Positions 24,646 to 32,972 of a DNA stretch of 43,000 nt are shown here, in pieces. How positions within the stretch are numbered: the stretch's first letter is position 1; every line of letters starts with the position of its first letter. A program made the position numbers and the translations under genes. The DNA is from Mesobacillus jeotgali (GTDB lineage Bacteria; Bacillota; Bacilli; Bacillales; Cytobacillaceae). Below the pieces are notes generated by a model that had not been told where the DNA came from, did not search any database, and saw only the letters and a list, made by a program, of their open reading frames with translations. The stretch lies in NCBI RefSeq assembly GCF_002874535.1, contig NZ_CP025025.1, positions 5,001-48,000 of the forward strand. The letters run 5' to 3'.

Positions 24646-25641
24646 ATGAAAAAGAGATTGGCAGCTTTAATGAGCGGGGCAATGCTGATGCTTGCGGCAT
24701 GCGGAGGCGGAAGCGACCAGGCGAGTGGTGACAATAAAGAAAAAATGGTTAAGATCGGAATTACCCAGATTGTTGAGCACCCATCTTTGGATGCGACAAG
24801 AGAAGGCTTTATTGCAGCCCTTAAGGATGCTGGCTATGAGGAAGGCAAGAATCTCAAGCTTGATTATCAGAATGCCCAGGGGGACATGAATAACAATGCA
24901 TCGATTGCCCAAAAGCTGGTTTCGGATAAGAATGATCTTATTTTAGCGATTGCGACACCTAGTGCCCAGGCGGCAGTCCAGGCGACGAAGGATATACCGA
25001 TTTTGTTCTCTGCCATAACCGATCCTGTCTCTGCCGAGCTTGTACAAAGTTTCGAAAAGCCAGGCGGAAATGCGACTGGAACATCTGATACTCATCCAGA
25101 TGCCATCAAGAATACAATTGCAGCGATTAAAAAGTTCATTCCTGATGCGAAAAAGGTCGGTATCATATACAACAATGGCGAGCCGAATTCTGTCATAAAT
25201 GTGAAGAATGCGAAAGAGGCTCTAAAAGAAGAGGGTCTGGAAGTGGTCGAAACAACCATATCAACGAGCGCTGAAGTTAAGCAGGCAGCTGAATCAATGG
25301 TTGGACGTGTCGACGTATTGTATATACCAAAGGATAACACTGTTGTAGCTGCACTTGAATCTGTCATCACAGTAGCAAATGACAAGGACATCCCGATCTT
25401 TTCCGGTGATGGGGATTCGGTAAAGCGCGGAACGTTTGCGTCCTATGGATTTGATTATCATGACCTTGGATACACAACTGGCAAAATGGCGGTGGAGATT
25501 CTGAAGGGCAAAAAGCCAAGCGAAATTCCCGTAGGCTTCCCTGAAAACCTCGAACTGATTGTTAATAAGAAGGCAGCCGAAGAAGAAGGCATTACGCTAA
25601 CTGAGGATATGCTGAAAGATGCAAAAATCGTTGGAGAATAA
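24646..25641 (+). CDS. ABC transporter substrate-binding lipoprotein (TrpX-like, PF04392 type)
   Basis: This 331-residue exported lipoprotein has a lysine-rich signal peptide and lipobox LAAC (Cys19), then a Gly/Ser spacer. The mature part is a type-1 periplasmic-binding fold with KIGITQIVEHPSLDATREGF, IPILFSAITDPVSA, KKVGIIYNNGEPNS and GTFASYGFDYHDLGYTTG. These features fit the family that includes tryptophan/tyrosine-type TrpX proteins. GGGGAGGAC precedes the ATG. Permease and ATPase genes normally follow, but here a terminator follows and the next genes are on the other strand. It is therefore an orphan binding protein; ligand unknown. Confidence 0.9.
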   Translation: MKKRLAALMSGAMLMLAACGGGSDQASGDNKEKMVKIGITQIVEHPSLDATREGFIAALKDAGYEEGKNLKLDYQNAQGDMNNNASIAQKLVSDKNDLILAIATPSAQAAVQATKDIPILFSAITDPVSAELVQSFEKPGGNATGTSDTHPDAIKNTIAAIKKFIPDAKKVGIIYNNGEPNSVINVKNAKEALKEEGLEVVETTISTSAEVKQAAESMVGRVDVLYIPKDNTVVAALESVITVANDKDIPIFSGDGDSVKRGTFASYGFDYHDLGYTTGKMAVEILKGKKPSEIPVGFPENLELIVNKKAAEEEGITLTEDMLKDAKIVGE

Positions 25642-25654
25642 TCTTTGAAATTAA

Positions 25655-25692
25655 AAAGATGGCCATTCATTAAATGATGAATGGCCATCTTT
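25655..25692. terminator. bidirectional terminator, lipoprotein / gerC
   Basis: A perfect 16-bp stem AAAGATGGCCATTCAT / ATGAATGGCCATCTTT with a 6-nt loop between two convergent genes. Confidence 0.9.
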
Positions 25693-25718
25693 AGAATAAT
25701 GCAAGCTAAGGAGCTTCC

Positions 25719-26858
25719 CTACTCGTATTTATAGGTGTTGAAATGGAGGATTTGAACGTCCACTTTCACGTCCTCTAAGGAATCCTCCTCTAAGTAAAAG
25801 GTATTTGTTCTTTTTACTTCTTTGTATTTTTCAGGGTATGTCCTGTACCATTTTTCGCCGATGTTCAGAACATCAGCATGATTTCTCACTCCATTTGAAA
25901 AGGTGGAAATTATTTTCTTTTTAAGATCCTTCTCGATTTCTTTCTTTAATCTATCTTCAGGAATGTCCCTGACCTTTTCCAGCAAATCTGCTTGAGCGCT
26001 AACTTCAATGGAAAAATGGGGGGCATCGGTTTCTTTTCCATATTTGATTTTCAATTTTGGGGAAGCAAGCTTGACTACGGCGGCTAGTTCACCCTCTTCT
26101 TCTGCTCTTTGGGTCAATGATACTTTCTTTTCCAAAAGCCAATCGATAAAGATTGCTTCCTTAAAAGACAAAGAATTCGTGTACTTTTGCTGTTGGAAAA
26201 CCACCAGACCATCAAAATATAATACCGGATAGCTTTTATCAGCCTGCCAGCTTTCTTTATCGATTTTGACCAATGGGAGCTTAGCGGAGCCCATCGGCTC
26301 ATTATATTGTCTTAAGAAGTCCATGAGGGTAGTGGGTTTTATTTCATCTTGAAATAATTCGGTGTCCCCCTTTTTATAAAGAACTGTATAGATTGCAGGA
26401 TAGTTAAAAAGGGCCTTTATATTTAAAACTTCCTGTATGCTTTCCTCTGTTGTCATCACTCGAAGGGTAGGCCGAAGCGAGCGATTCCTGCCAACTTCCT
26501 CAATGACCTCACTGAAGCGATGTGTAACAATTCTTTGACTAAGAAGAAGGGTGATGACATGTCCGAAAAATAATGGTGGTTCTGTTCGATTGTACAGTTT
26601 GCTTACTGCAAGGTTCAAAGTTTCTCCTTTTGCGGATGCAATGAATATTGGGACTGGTTCAGTAGGCCTGCTCCCTTCTTGTTTGGCAACATTGGCAAAA
26701 TTCAACCCTTGCAGGTAAGCAGTATATTCTTCTTTTTCTGGGTCATAGTCCATTCCTATCGCAACGATATACGTCAAATCCTGAATGTTTTTAACGTTAG
26801 AGCAGCCACTTAGCATGACACATCCGATAATAATAGAAATAAGACAGCGACTTCTCAT
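25719..26858 (-). CDS. spore germination lipoprotein, Ger(x)C family
   Basis: This is the C subunit of a GerA-type germinant receptor, a lipoprotein anchored to the outer face of the spore inner membrane. Signal peptide and lipobox LSGC (Cys19) are clear. The GerC start DLTYIVAIGMDYD follows, then PPLFFGHVITLLLSQRI in the first domain and a C-terminal domain with DLKKKIISTFSNG and GEKWYRTYPEKYKE. It is 379 residues, normal length. Its ATG overlaps the gerA stop (ATGA). It is the last gene of a B-A-C operon read on the minus strand. Confidence 0.94.
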   Translation of the reverse strand: MRSRCLISIIIGCVMLSGCSNVKNIQDLTYIVAIGMDYDPEKEEYTAYLQGLNFANVAKQEGSRPTEPVPIFIASAKGETLNLAVSKLYNRTEPPLFFGHVITLLLSQRIVTHRFSEVIEEVGRNRSLRPTLRVMTTEESIQEVLNIKALFNYPAIYTVLYKKGDTELFQDEIKPTTLMDFLRQYNEPMGSAKLPLVKIDKESWQADKSYPVLYFDGLVVFQQQKYTNSLSFKEAIFIDWLLEKKVSLTQRAEEEGELAAVVKLASPKLKIKYGKETDAPHFSIEVSAQADLLEKVRDIPEDRLKKEIEKDLKKKIISTFSNGVRNHADVLNIGEKWYRTYPEKYKEVKRTNTFYLEEDSLEDVKVDVQILHFNTYKYE

Positions 26859-28306
26859 GAATGATTTCCACCTCTTGTCGGATCGTCTGGACTTGTTGAG
26901 GAGGTTCTTGACTTATAATACTGTGTCGGTGCCTTTAGGAAGGATTTTATGGCTTCCCTCAAGCTAATAGGAGCAATCGAAGCCAGATAAGGCGATCCAA
27001 AGGATGAAATGGTCGAAAAGTAAAGAACGGTCAGGAGAAACCCGATGATTACACCGAATAACCCCAGGAAAGTGCTAAGAAAGATAACAGCGAATCGTAT
27101 AACGGTAATTGCAGAGCTTAGTGACTGATTCACTAAAGTGAAAGATGAAATATAGGTAATAGCAGCCACGACTAACATCGTCGGTGATGTTAATCCGGCC
27201 CTGATGGCTGCATCCCCAACAATCAGGCCGCCTAGAACAGCAACTGTCTGCCCGATCGCTCTCGGCAACCGGACACCGGCTTCATTGAATAACTCAAACA
27301 AGGAAAGAATGATGAACATTTCAATTGGTGCCGATAAGGGCAATCCAAAGCGGGATACAGAGATCGTGGCTACAAGTAAATAAGGAATTTGTTCAATATT
27401 AAATGCAGAGAAAGCGATCCATGTTCCCGGCAAAAAGGCAGAAACAGTGATCCCGAGCATCCTGATTATTCTTTCTAATGAAACATAGGCATAGCTTATG
27501 TAACTATCCTCAGGTGATTTCGTTTGCAAAAGCAAATTAATCGGCGCAAAAGACACTGTAGGATTCCCGTCCACAATAAGGGCAAACCGTCCCTGGTTCA
27601 GTGCCTCGACAATAAAATCAGGTCTCCCTGTGTAGTCCATTGTTGGAAAAAAGGAAAGAGGCCTGTCCCGGATTTTCGATTCAAGATCGTAAATGCTCGT
27701 TAAAATGTCCATCTCAACAGTAGACATCCGCTTCCTAATCTCACTAAGAACTCTTTTATCGATCAAATCATCGATATACAGGATTGCAACCTTTGTTTTA
27801 CTTCTTTTGCCGATGGTGTACTTCTCCAGACATAAGGAAGGTGTGTTAAGCCTTCTGCGGATTAAGGATATATTTGTCTTTAAATCCTCTACAAAACCAT
27901 CCTTTGGTCCTCTAATGGACGTTTCAAGTGCGGATTCTTCCGGCTGGCGCTTAGGCAGGTCTGCAGCCTGGATGCTGAGCAGTTCCTCTTGAAACCGGAA
28001 TAAGACATTTCCGCCTAAGAGTAAATCAATCACCTCTTCTAAAGGTTTGGATGTTACATCTGCCGCTTGAAAAAGTGCTGTAAGCTTCTCTTTAGGAGAA
28101 CCTTCTGAATCAGTACCAATTTTCGGCAAGATATATTGGTCCAAGTATTGAATATCAATCAAGCTTTCCAAATAAACGATTTCAAAAGAGCCCATATCGG
28201 TCTTGTGTTCTTTACAGACTAAATCCTGACTGTTTTTTAGTTGTTCTTTAGCCTTTTCTATAAGACTTGGTTTATGAGGAGGATTCGAGTTTATTGTTCT
28301 TGCCAT
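26855..28306 (-). CDS. spore germination protein, GerA (A subunit) family
   Basis: This is the A subunit of a germinant receptor: a soluble N-terminal domain (about 1-260) followed by about five membrane helices. Family marks include VAILYIDDLID, GRFALIVDGNPTVSFAPINL and GLPLSAPIEMFIILSLFELFNEAG (spanning the first helices), then RLPRAIGQTVAVLGGLIVGD. The start at 28306 (MARTINS) is chosen because AAAAGGGATG lies about 8 nt upstream; the ATG at 28315 sits on that site. It gives 483 residues. It overlaps the upstream gerB gene by 35 nt and gerC by 4 nt. Confidence 0.94.
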   Translation of the reverse strand: MARTINSNPPHKPSLIEKAKEQLKNSQDLVCKEHKTDMGSFEIVYLESLIDIQYLDQYILPKIGTDSEGSPKEKLTALFQAADVTSKPLEEVIDLLLGGNVLFRFQEELLSIQAADLPKRQPEESALETSIRGPKDGFVEDLKTNISLIRRRLNTPSLCLEKYTIGKRSKTKVAILYIDDLIDKRVLSEIRKRMSTVEMDILTSIYDLESKIRDRPLSFFPTMDYTGRPDFIVEALNQGRFALIVDGNPTVSFAPINLLLQTKSPEDSYISYAYVSLERIIRMLGITVSAFLPGTWIAFSAFNIEQIPYLLVATISVSRFGLPLSAPIEMFIILSLFELFNEAGVRLPRAIGQTVAVLGGLIVGDAAIRAGLTSPTMLVVAAITYISSFTLVNQSLSSAITVIRFAVIFLSTFLGLFGVIIGFLLTVLYFSTISSFGSPYLASIAPISLREAIKSFLKAPTQYYKSRTSSTSPDDPTRGGNHS

Positions 28307-29399
28307 TTCGTTCATCCCTTTTCATGAAAAATAACAGAATTAACGCTGATGATAAGGTTTGGAACATAAAGAAAATCATGCTAGCCGGAAGAAAGTAAGC
28401 GAAAACGAAATGATAAAAAGAATAAGATTCTAGATTTAACATCATCAGACCCAATAAGGTTATATATAAGGCAACAATCAGCTTGGGGTTCAATTGGTAA
28501 TGCTTCTTTTGATCTGTAAAAAACAGACCAATGAGATACATGAACAAGCCAATTCTAATCAAGGCACCACTCAGCCACTGATACAGTGCGAAAAAATCCA
28601 GATGAGAGATATACTCTCCAATGCTTAGAACACGCCATTGCTCATAGGCAGGATACCGGTAATGAACGGATTCAGCTGGTCCGAATTCCATTATCGATGC
28701 GGTAAGTGGACCTAAGATCAATCCGGTAAGAATAGTCAACATAATGAACAATTGCCTGAACTTGATGCGTTCCTGAGAAAATGGATGCAATAAAATCACA
28801 AGATATATTTCCAGAAGTCCGGATAAGGCATAAACGATCCCTTTGACAACAGGAAAATACCCATCAGCTAAAACCGGAAATAGCAAGGCAGGATCTTTTA
28901 AATCTGTGTTTGTCAGTGCGATGAATATTCCGAAAATCATGACAAGCGGCAATATGAATCCGCTGGCTATCGCCATATATTTGATTCCGGCAAGAGTGAC
29001 CAACAAACAGGCAACGATCAACATCGCATTGATAAAGAAAAAAGAAGTGTCGGCCAGGAAGTATGCATTCAGCCAGATGATTAAATCCCTAAGAGTGATA
29101 TAGGCGCTAGCAAATAAAAAGAAAATGACAGGGATGGAAAAAAGGATGGAAAAAGATTTCCCAAGTCTATTCCTGATCATCGAAAAGAAGCCGTCATGTG
29201 GACTTTTTTTGACAATGAAATAAATCAGCCAAAGAAAAACAAGAGAGATAGGATAGGCCAAGAGAACACTTAGCCAGCTGTCCCGTCCAGCTGCTGATAA
29301 CAGGTTCGGGATCAGAATGACGTGATTGAGCAACCCGGTTGAAAGTAAAAGCAATAAAAATAACTGTCTAGGTATCAGGATCTTTATCAAGCTGTCCAA
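28272..29399 (-). CDS. spore germination protein, GerAB (B subunit) family
   Basis: This is the B subunit of the germinant receptor, an amino-acid-permease-like protein with ten predicted helices. It begins with IPRQLFLLLLLSTGLLNHV and contains SGLLEIYLVILLHPFSQ. The start is uncertain. The frame is open to 29564, but TTG at 29399 gives a typical 375 residues, has GGTGA four nucleotides upstream, and lies downstream of a SigG-like -10 at 29454. ATG 29441 is the main alternative. The order B-A-C differs from the A-B-C order of gerA, gerB and gerK in B. subtilis. Confidence 0.88.
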   Translation of the reverse strand: MDSLIKILIPRQLFLLLLLSTGLLNHVILIPNLLSAAGRDSWLSVLLAYPISLVFLWLIYFIVKKSPHDGFFSMIRNRLGKSFSILFSIPVIFFLFASAYITLRDLIIWLNAYFLADTSFFFINAMLIVACLLVTLAGIKYMAIASGFILPLVMIFGIFIALTNTDLKDPALLFPVLADGYFPVVKGIVYALSGLLEIYLVILLHPFSQERIKFRQLFIMLTILTGLILGPLTASIMEFGPAESVHYRYPAYEQWRVLSIGEYISHLDFFALYQWLSGALIRIGLFMYLIGLFFTDQKKHYQLNPKLIVALYITLLGLMMLNLESYSFYHFVFAYFLPASMIFFMFQTLSSALILLFFMKRDERNGKNNKLESSS

Positions 29400-29453
29400 A
29401 TTATCACCAATTCTTAAAAGGATAGACTTTATTATCACCATACGATAGAAAAT

Positions 29454-29460
29454 TATTATG
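29454..29460 (-). promoter_or_regulatory. SigG-like -10 of the ger operon
   Basis: CATAATA on the minus strand matches the forespore sigma-G -10 (CATWMTA). The -35 at 17-18 bp is poor (TTAAT). Germinant-receptor operons are normally SigG-dependent. Confidence 0.4.
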
Positions 29461-29592
29461 CTTGTTATTTCTTTCCCAATTAAATAAGCCCAGTTTCCCA
29501 TTCTTTTTAGACTCTTAGAACAATAATCTTTAATGATGGCCTCTTTTAAAATATCTGCTGACAAAAGGGCCTGAAGAAGAAAAGGGAGGGGT

Positions 29593-31056
29593 ATGGGTTT
29601 GCGAAGGAGTAAGAGAATAATGTCATTATTGATGGTTTTATTGCTGATGGTGCCGGTTGCTGCAAAAGCGGGAGATTTAGGTGGGGGTTCTTCCGGAACT
29701 CCAGGAACATGGTATGTAGGCGCAGAACCGTCTTGGATTGACCCGGCTAAATCTCCAATTGTATTTGTCCATGGCTATAATAATTCGGCATCTGTCTGGT
29801 GGGAAGGTAATGATATGTATGAAACCGCGCTTGCCAATGGCTATCAGACAGCATTTATCGATCTCTATTCTGATCGGGACATGTGGGAAAATGGGGCGAT
29901 GTTAGCGCAAAAGCTGAAGGTAATCTATGATTACTTTGGGCAGAAAAAGCTTGTTGTTGTAGGCTATAGCAAGGGAGGAGTCGATACCCAGACAGCACTC
30001 GTCCATTACAGCGCGCACCAATATGTATCGAATGTCATTACTCTTTCATCACCTCATCATGGCACGCAGCTTTCAGACCTTGCCCACAGCAGCTCAGCCT
30101 GGTGGCTGGCAGCTTTGCTTGGAAACAATAATGATGCGACCCGTTCGCTCATGACAGGAAATATGAAATACTTCCGCAGCATTACGGATAGCCATTCAAA
30201 CTCTACGAAGAACCGCTACTATACACTAGGCGGTTATAAATGGGGCTCATTCGGCAGCGCCTTATATTGGGGAGGCCTGTATTTAAGCAGCTATGGCTCC
30301 AATGATGGTGTCGTCACAGTCGCGAGTTCCCGTTTGCCGGGCGGATCAATCATCAGGGAAGGCGCCTGGAACCATACGACCATTCGTGAAGGATCATATA
30401 CTTTTTCGGTATTCAAACCATATACAATGTCAGAACAGCAAGCTGTTTCGAGTACTTTCTTAGCTGCCGAGAGCATGACAGAACGTGAGACAAACCAGAT
30501 TGTAAAAGGCGGCAAAGCTGAAAAAGCAATAAAGGAAAGCTTCGTGATTGAAGATGGAGCAGAAAGCTTCCAAATGGCATTCCTCAGTGAAAAGAAGATG
30601 ACCTCGCTAAAATTGAGGGGGCCAGATGGACAGGAGTACAAGGCAGCAAAAATTGAACAGGATAAAGGTGACTTCTTTAAAGGAGCCTGGGTCCATACGT
30701 TTGAAATCTCAAAACCAGAGGATGGGAAATGGATGGTGACAGGACCAGCCGCGGCATACCTGTTTGTGGTCGGGGTCGACAGTCCTCTTGATGTTGAATT
30801 GAAGAAGGATAAAAATCAAAGTATGAAAGCTTCCTATAAAACAAAGTGGATCAAATATGACCGAGATGGCAAAAAGAAGCTAAAAGAAGCGGGGAAAGGA
30901 TCCAAAGCAGGCAAGGTGCTTGATGGTGATCTCACCGATCCAGGTGTATACAACCTGACAACAGAAATCACGGGAGTTGACGCTAAAGGTAAACCTTTCG
31001 AAAGGACCGTCATAGAATCCATCTATGTTGATGAGAATGGAAAGACTCATAGATAG
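29593..31056 (+). CDS. secreted alpha/beta hydrolase (lipase/esterase-like)
   Basis: This 487-residue protein has a Sec signal peptide (RRSKRIMSLLMVLLLMVP, probable cleavage after AKA at residue 26). The catalytic domain has the oxyanion strand IVFVHGYNN, nucleophile elbow GYSKGG (Ser126), and likely Asp238 (GSNDGVV) and His261 (AWNHTTI). It resembles lipase/PGAP1-like hydrolases. Residues from about 300 form one or more beta domains without recognised catalytic residues, possibly for binding. It is divergent from the ger operon. ATG 29593 is very close to GGGAGGGG, and TTG 29599 is an alternative start. Substrate unknown. Confidence 0.87.
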   Translation: MGLRRSKRIMSLLMVLLLMVPVAAKAGDLGGGSSGTPGTWYVGAEPSWIDPAKSPIVFVHGYNNSASVWWEGNDMYETALANGYQTAFIDLYSDRDMWENGAMLAQKLKVIYDYFGQKKLVVVGYSKGGVDTQTALVHYSAHQYVSNVITLSSPHHGTQLSDLAHSSSAWWLAALLGNNNDATRSLMTGNMKYFRSITDSHSNSTKNRYYTLGGYKWGSFGSALYWGGLYLSSYGSNDGVVTVASSRLPGGSIIREGAWNHTTIREGSYTFSVFKPYTMSEQQAVSSTFLAAESMTERETNQIVKGGKAEKAIKESFVIEDGAESFQMAFLSEKKMTSLKLRGPDGQEYKAAKIEQDKGDFFKGAWVHTFEISKPEDGKWMVTGPAAAYLFVVGVDSPLDVELKKDKNQSMKASYKTKWIKYDRDGKKKLKEAGKGSKAGKVLDGDLTDPGVYNLTTEITGVDAKGKPFERTVIESIYVDENGKTHR

Positions 31057-31096
31057 AGCGGGAATAATACCAAAACTAAAACTCAGGATGTAAAGC

Positions 31097-31126
31097 AGGA
31101 GGCGGCCGGAATCTCAGCCGCCTCCT
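31097..31126 (+). terminator. GC-rich hairpin after the lipase-like gene
   Basis: AGGAGGCGGC / GCCGCCTCCT, 10 bp with a 10-nt loop, 40 nt after the stop. It lacks a T run, so it may be a weak terminator or a 3' stabilising hairpin. Confidence 0.5.
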
Positions 31127-31292
31127 AAATTGAAGAATAGGGATGATAACATCTTATACCTTAGACCAATCTCCTACTATTACCTAGCAATGTATAAGTC
31201 TAATAGCCTAATTTTTACATAAAGTATGGAGTGGCTGGGTGATTGGCCGATATAGAAGATAAGCAGAGTTTGTACACCAGGAGGAGAAAGTA

Positions 31293-31667
31293 ATGCACGT
31301 ATTGGACTTGATTGCCAGGATCAACAATTGTGTCGAGGAGCTCGATTTTGCTGCCGCAAGAATGTATATGGAGGAGAACATCGAAGTCCTGAACGAGAAT
31401 CGCAGCCGTTTAAAGTCAAATGCGAGGGAATTGCTTGAGTTTCTGACGAAACGGATGGAAGCTGGGCACCAGCCGCTCACAAGGAAAGACATGGCGGTCA
31501 TCAATACAGTGAATAGCTATGCTTCAAAGTTTGACTTGAGAGGCTTGAAGGTAATCGTCAGGGATCACTCGCTGTTGTTTTTACGGAATGATATCGAAGC
31601 ATATTTGAATAACGATGCGAAGATCATCCTTGAGGGCATGGGTGCGATTCCTAAGGCAGCAAGTTAA
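31293..31667 (+). CDS. small all-helical protein of unknown function
   Basis: This 124-residue protein is rich in Glu, Asn, Leu and Arg, with a predicted all-alpha fold and no signal or membrane segment. CAGGAGGAG lies 7 nt before the ATG and a terminator follows, so it is a genuine single-gene unit. Distinctive stretches are ARINNCVEELDFAAARMYME, which resembles a tetratricopeptide-like helix pair, and VIVRDHSLLFLRNDIEAYL. I do not recognise the family. Confidence 0.8.
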   Translation: MHVLDLIARINNCVEELDFAAARMYMEENIEVLNENRSRLKSNARELLEFLTKRMEAGHQPLTRKDMAVINTVNSYASKFDLRGLKVIVRDHSLLFLRNDIEAYLNNDAKIILEGMGAIPKAAS

Positions 31668-31690
31668 ATAGAATTCATATAAAAATTGAT

Positions 31691-31721
31691 GACGGCTTCT
31701 AGGGAAGATGCCGTTTTTTTT
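31691..31721 (+). terminator. terminator of the small helical gene
   Basis: ACGGC / GCCGT stem with partial inner pairing, followed by eight or more T. Confidence 0.75.
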
Positions 31722-31722
31722 A

Positions 31723-32010
31723 TTTCATGATAAAATTTCACCTCTAGAATTATATAGCTCAAGAGCCCAGCCAGTTTCATACTTAAGTTTGCTTCTCGAT
31801 TATCTTGTGAGAAGTGTTAGCTTTGAGCAGATCGAGTTGCTTGCGTTTTTTATTCTTAGCATGAAACATTCCCCCGAAATTTTCCGTCTATCACTAAGTG
31901 GTTATATTTTCATGCTGCGTATTACAGGATTTTTACAGAAAATAGCGAATATAGACATATTGGAGTAAAAAAAGTAATAGTTAACGTAGATAAATAGATT
32001 TTAAGGGGGA
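31723..32010. other. non-coding region before the moxR operon
   Basis: No supported gene. An 86-codon open frame (31708-31968) starts inside the preceding terminator and has no ribosome binding site. The operon promoter should lie here, but no clear -35/-10 pair was found. Confidence 0.5.
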
Positions 32011-32017
32011 AATTTCG

Positions 32018-32971
32018 GTGCGGAATCAGATGAATCCAACAGTTGAAAGAATTCTAGGAAATATTGATAAGGTCATGACGGGTAAACGTAATGTGGCGGA
32101 GCTAAGCTTGATTGCATTGCTTGCCGGCGGCCATGTGCTGCTTGAGGACGTGCCTGGAGTCGGTAAGACGATGATGGTTCGAGCACTGGCGAAGTCTGTG
32201 AGCGCCAAGTTCAGGAGGATTCAGTTTACACCAGATCTGTTGCCATCTGATGTGACAGGGGTTTCGATTTACAATCCAAAGGAGATGGAGTTTGAATTCA
32301 GGCCAGGTCCCATAATGGGCAATATCATTCTTGCAGATGAAATCAACAGAACCTCTCCGAAGACCCAGTCTGCGCTGCTTGAAGGAATGGAAGAGCATAG
32401 TGTGACGGTTGACGGCGTAACCCATATACTTGGCAAGCCATTTTTCGTAATGGCGACACAGAACCCGATTGATTATGAGGGTACATATCCACTGCCGGAA
32501 GCACAGCTAGACCGTTTCTTGTTAAAAATGAAAATGGGATATCCTGCACTGGAAGAGGAAATGGAAGTTTTGAACCGGGCGCAGCGGAATCTTCCGATTG
32601 AAGACTTGCAGCCTGTTGTTTCACTTGAAGATCTGCGCGATCTGCAGCAGAGTATCAAAGAAGTGGTAGTAGACGATACACTTAAGCGATATATTGTGGA
32701 ACTGGCTAGCCGTACCCGCGGGCATTCAAGTGTATATCTTGGTGTCAGCCCTCGTGGATCGATCGCTTTGATGAAGGCTGCCCAGGCGTATGCCTTCATT
32801 TATGGAAGGGATTACGTCATCCCGGATGATATTCAGTACCTGGCTCCATTTGTTTTCGCCCACAGGATCATTTTAAAATCAGAGTCCAGGTTCGAGGGGA
32901 TTACAACCGAGGATGTCGTCAACAGAGTGTTGGCGAGAGTGCCTGTCCCGGTCCAAAGGCTCGTGAAGTAA
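32018..32971 (+). CDS. yeaC: MoxR-type AAA+ ATPase (YeaC-like)
   Basis: This is a cytoplasmic AAA+ chaperone-like ATPase of the MoxR family. Walker A is EDVPGVGKTMMV, Walker B ILADEINR, sensor 1 MATQNPI, and the arginine-finger region LPEAQLDRFLLK. GTG at 32018 is chosen because AAGGGGGA lies 8 nt upstream; length 317. It is the first gene of a MoxR / DUF58 / transglutaminase operon, the same set as yeaC-yeaD-yebA in B. subtilis. MoxR ATPases are thought to act on the DUF58/VWA-like partner. The substrate here is not known. Confidence 0.93.
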   Translation: MRNQMNPTVERILGNIDKVMTGKRNVAELSLIALLAGGHVLLEDVPGVGKTMMVRALAKSVSAKFRRIQFTPDLLPSDVTGVSIYNPKEMEFEFRPGPIMGNIILADEINRTSPKTQSALLEGMEEHSVTVDGVTHILGKPFFVMATQNPIDYEGTYPLPEAQLDRFLLKMKMGYPALEEEMEVLNRAQRNLPIEDLQPVVSLEDLRDLQQSIKEVVVDDTLKRYIVELASRTRGHSSVYLGVSPRGSIALMKAAQAYAFIYGRDYVIPDDIQYLAPFVFAHRIILKSESRFEGITTEDVVNRVLARVPVPVQRLVK

Positions 32972-32972
32972 T

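Noticed and set aside
31708-31968. 86-codon open frame before moxR
   Set aside because: It starts within the preceding terminator, has no ribosome binding site, and its composition looks like translated AT-rich non-coding DNA.
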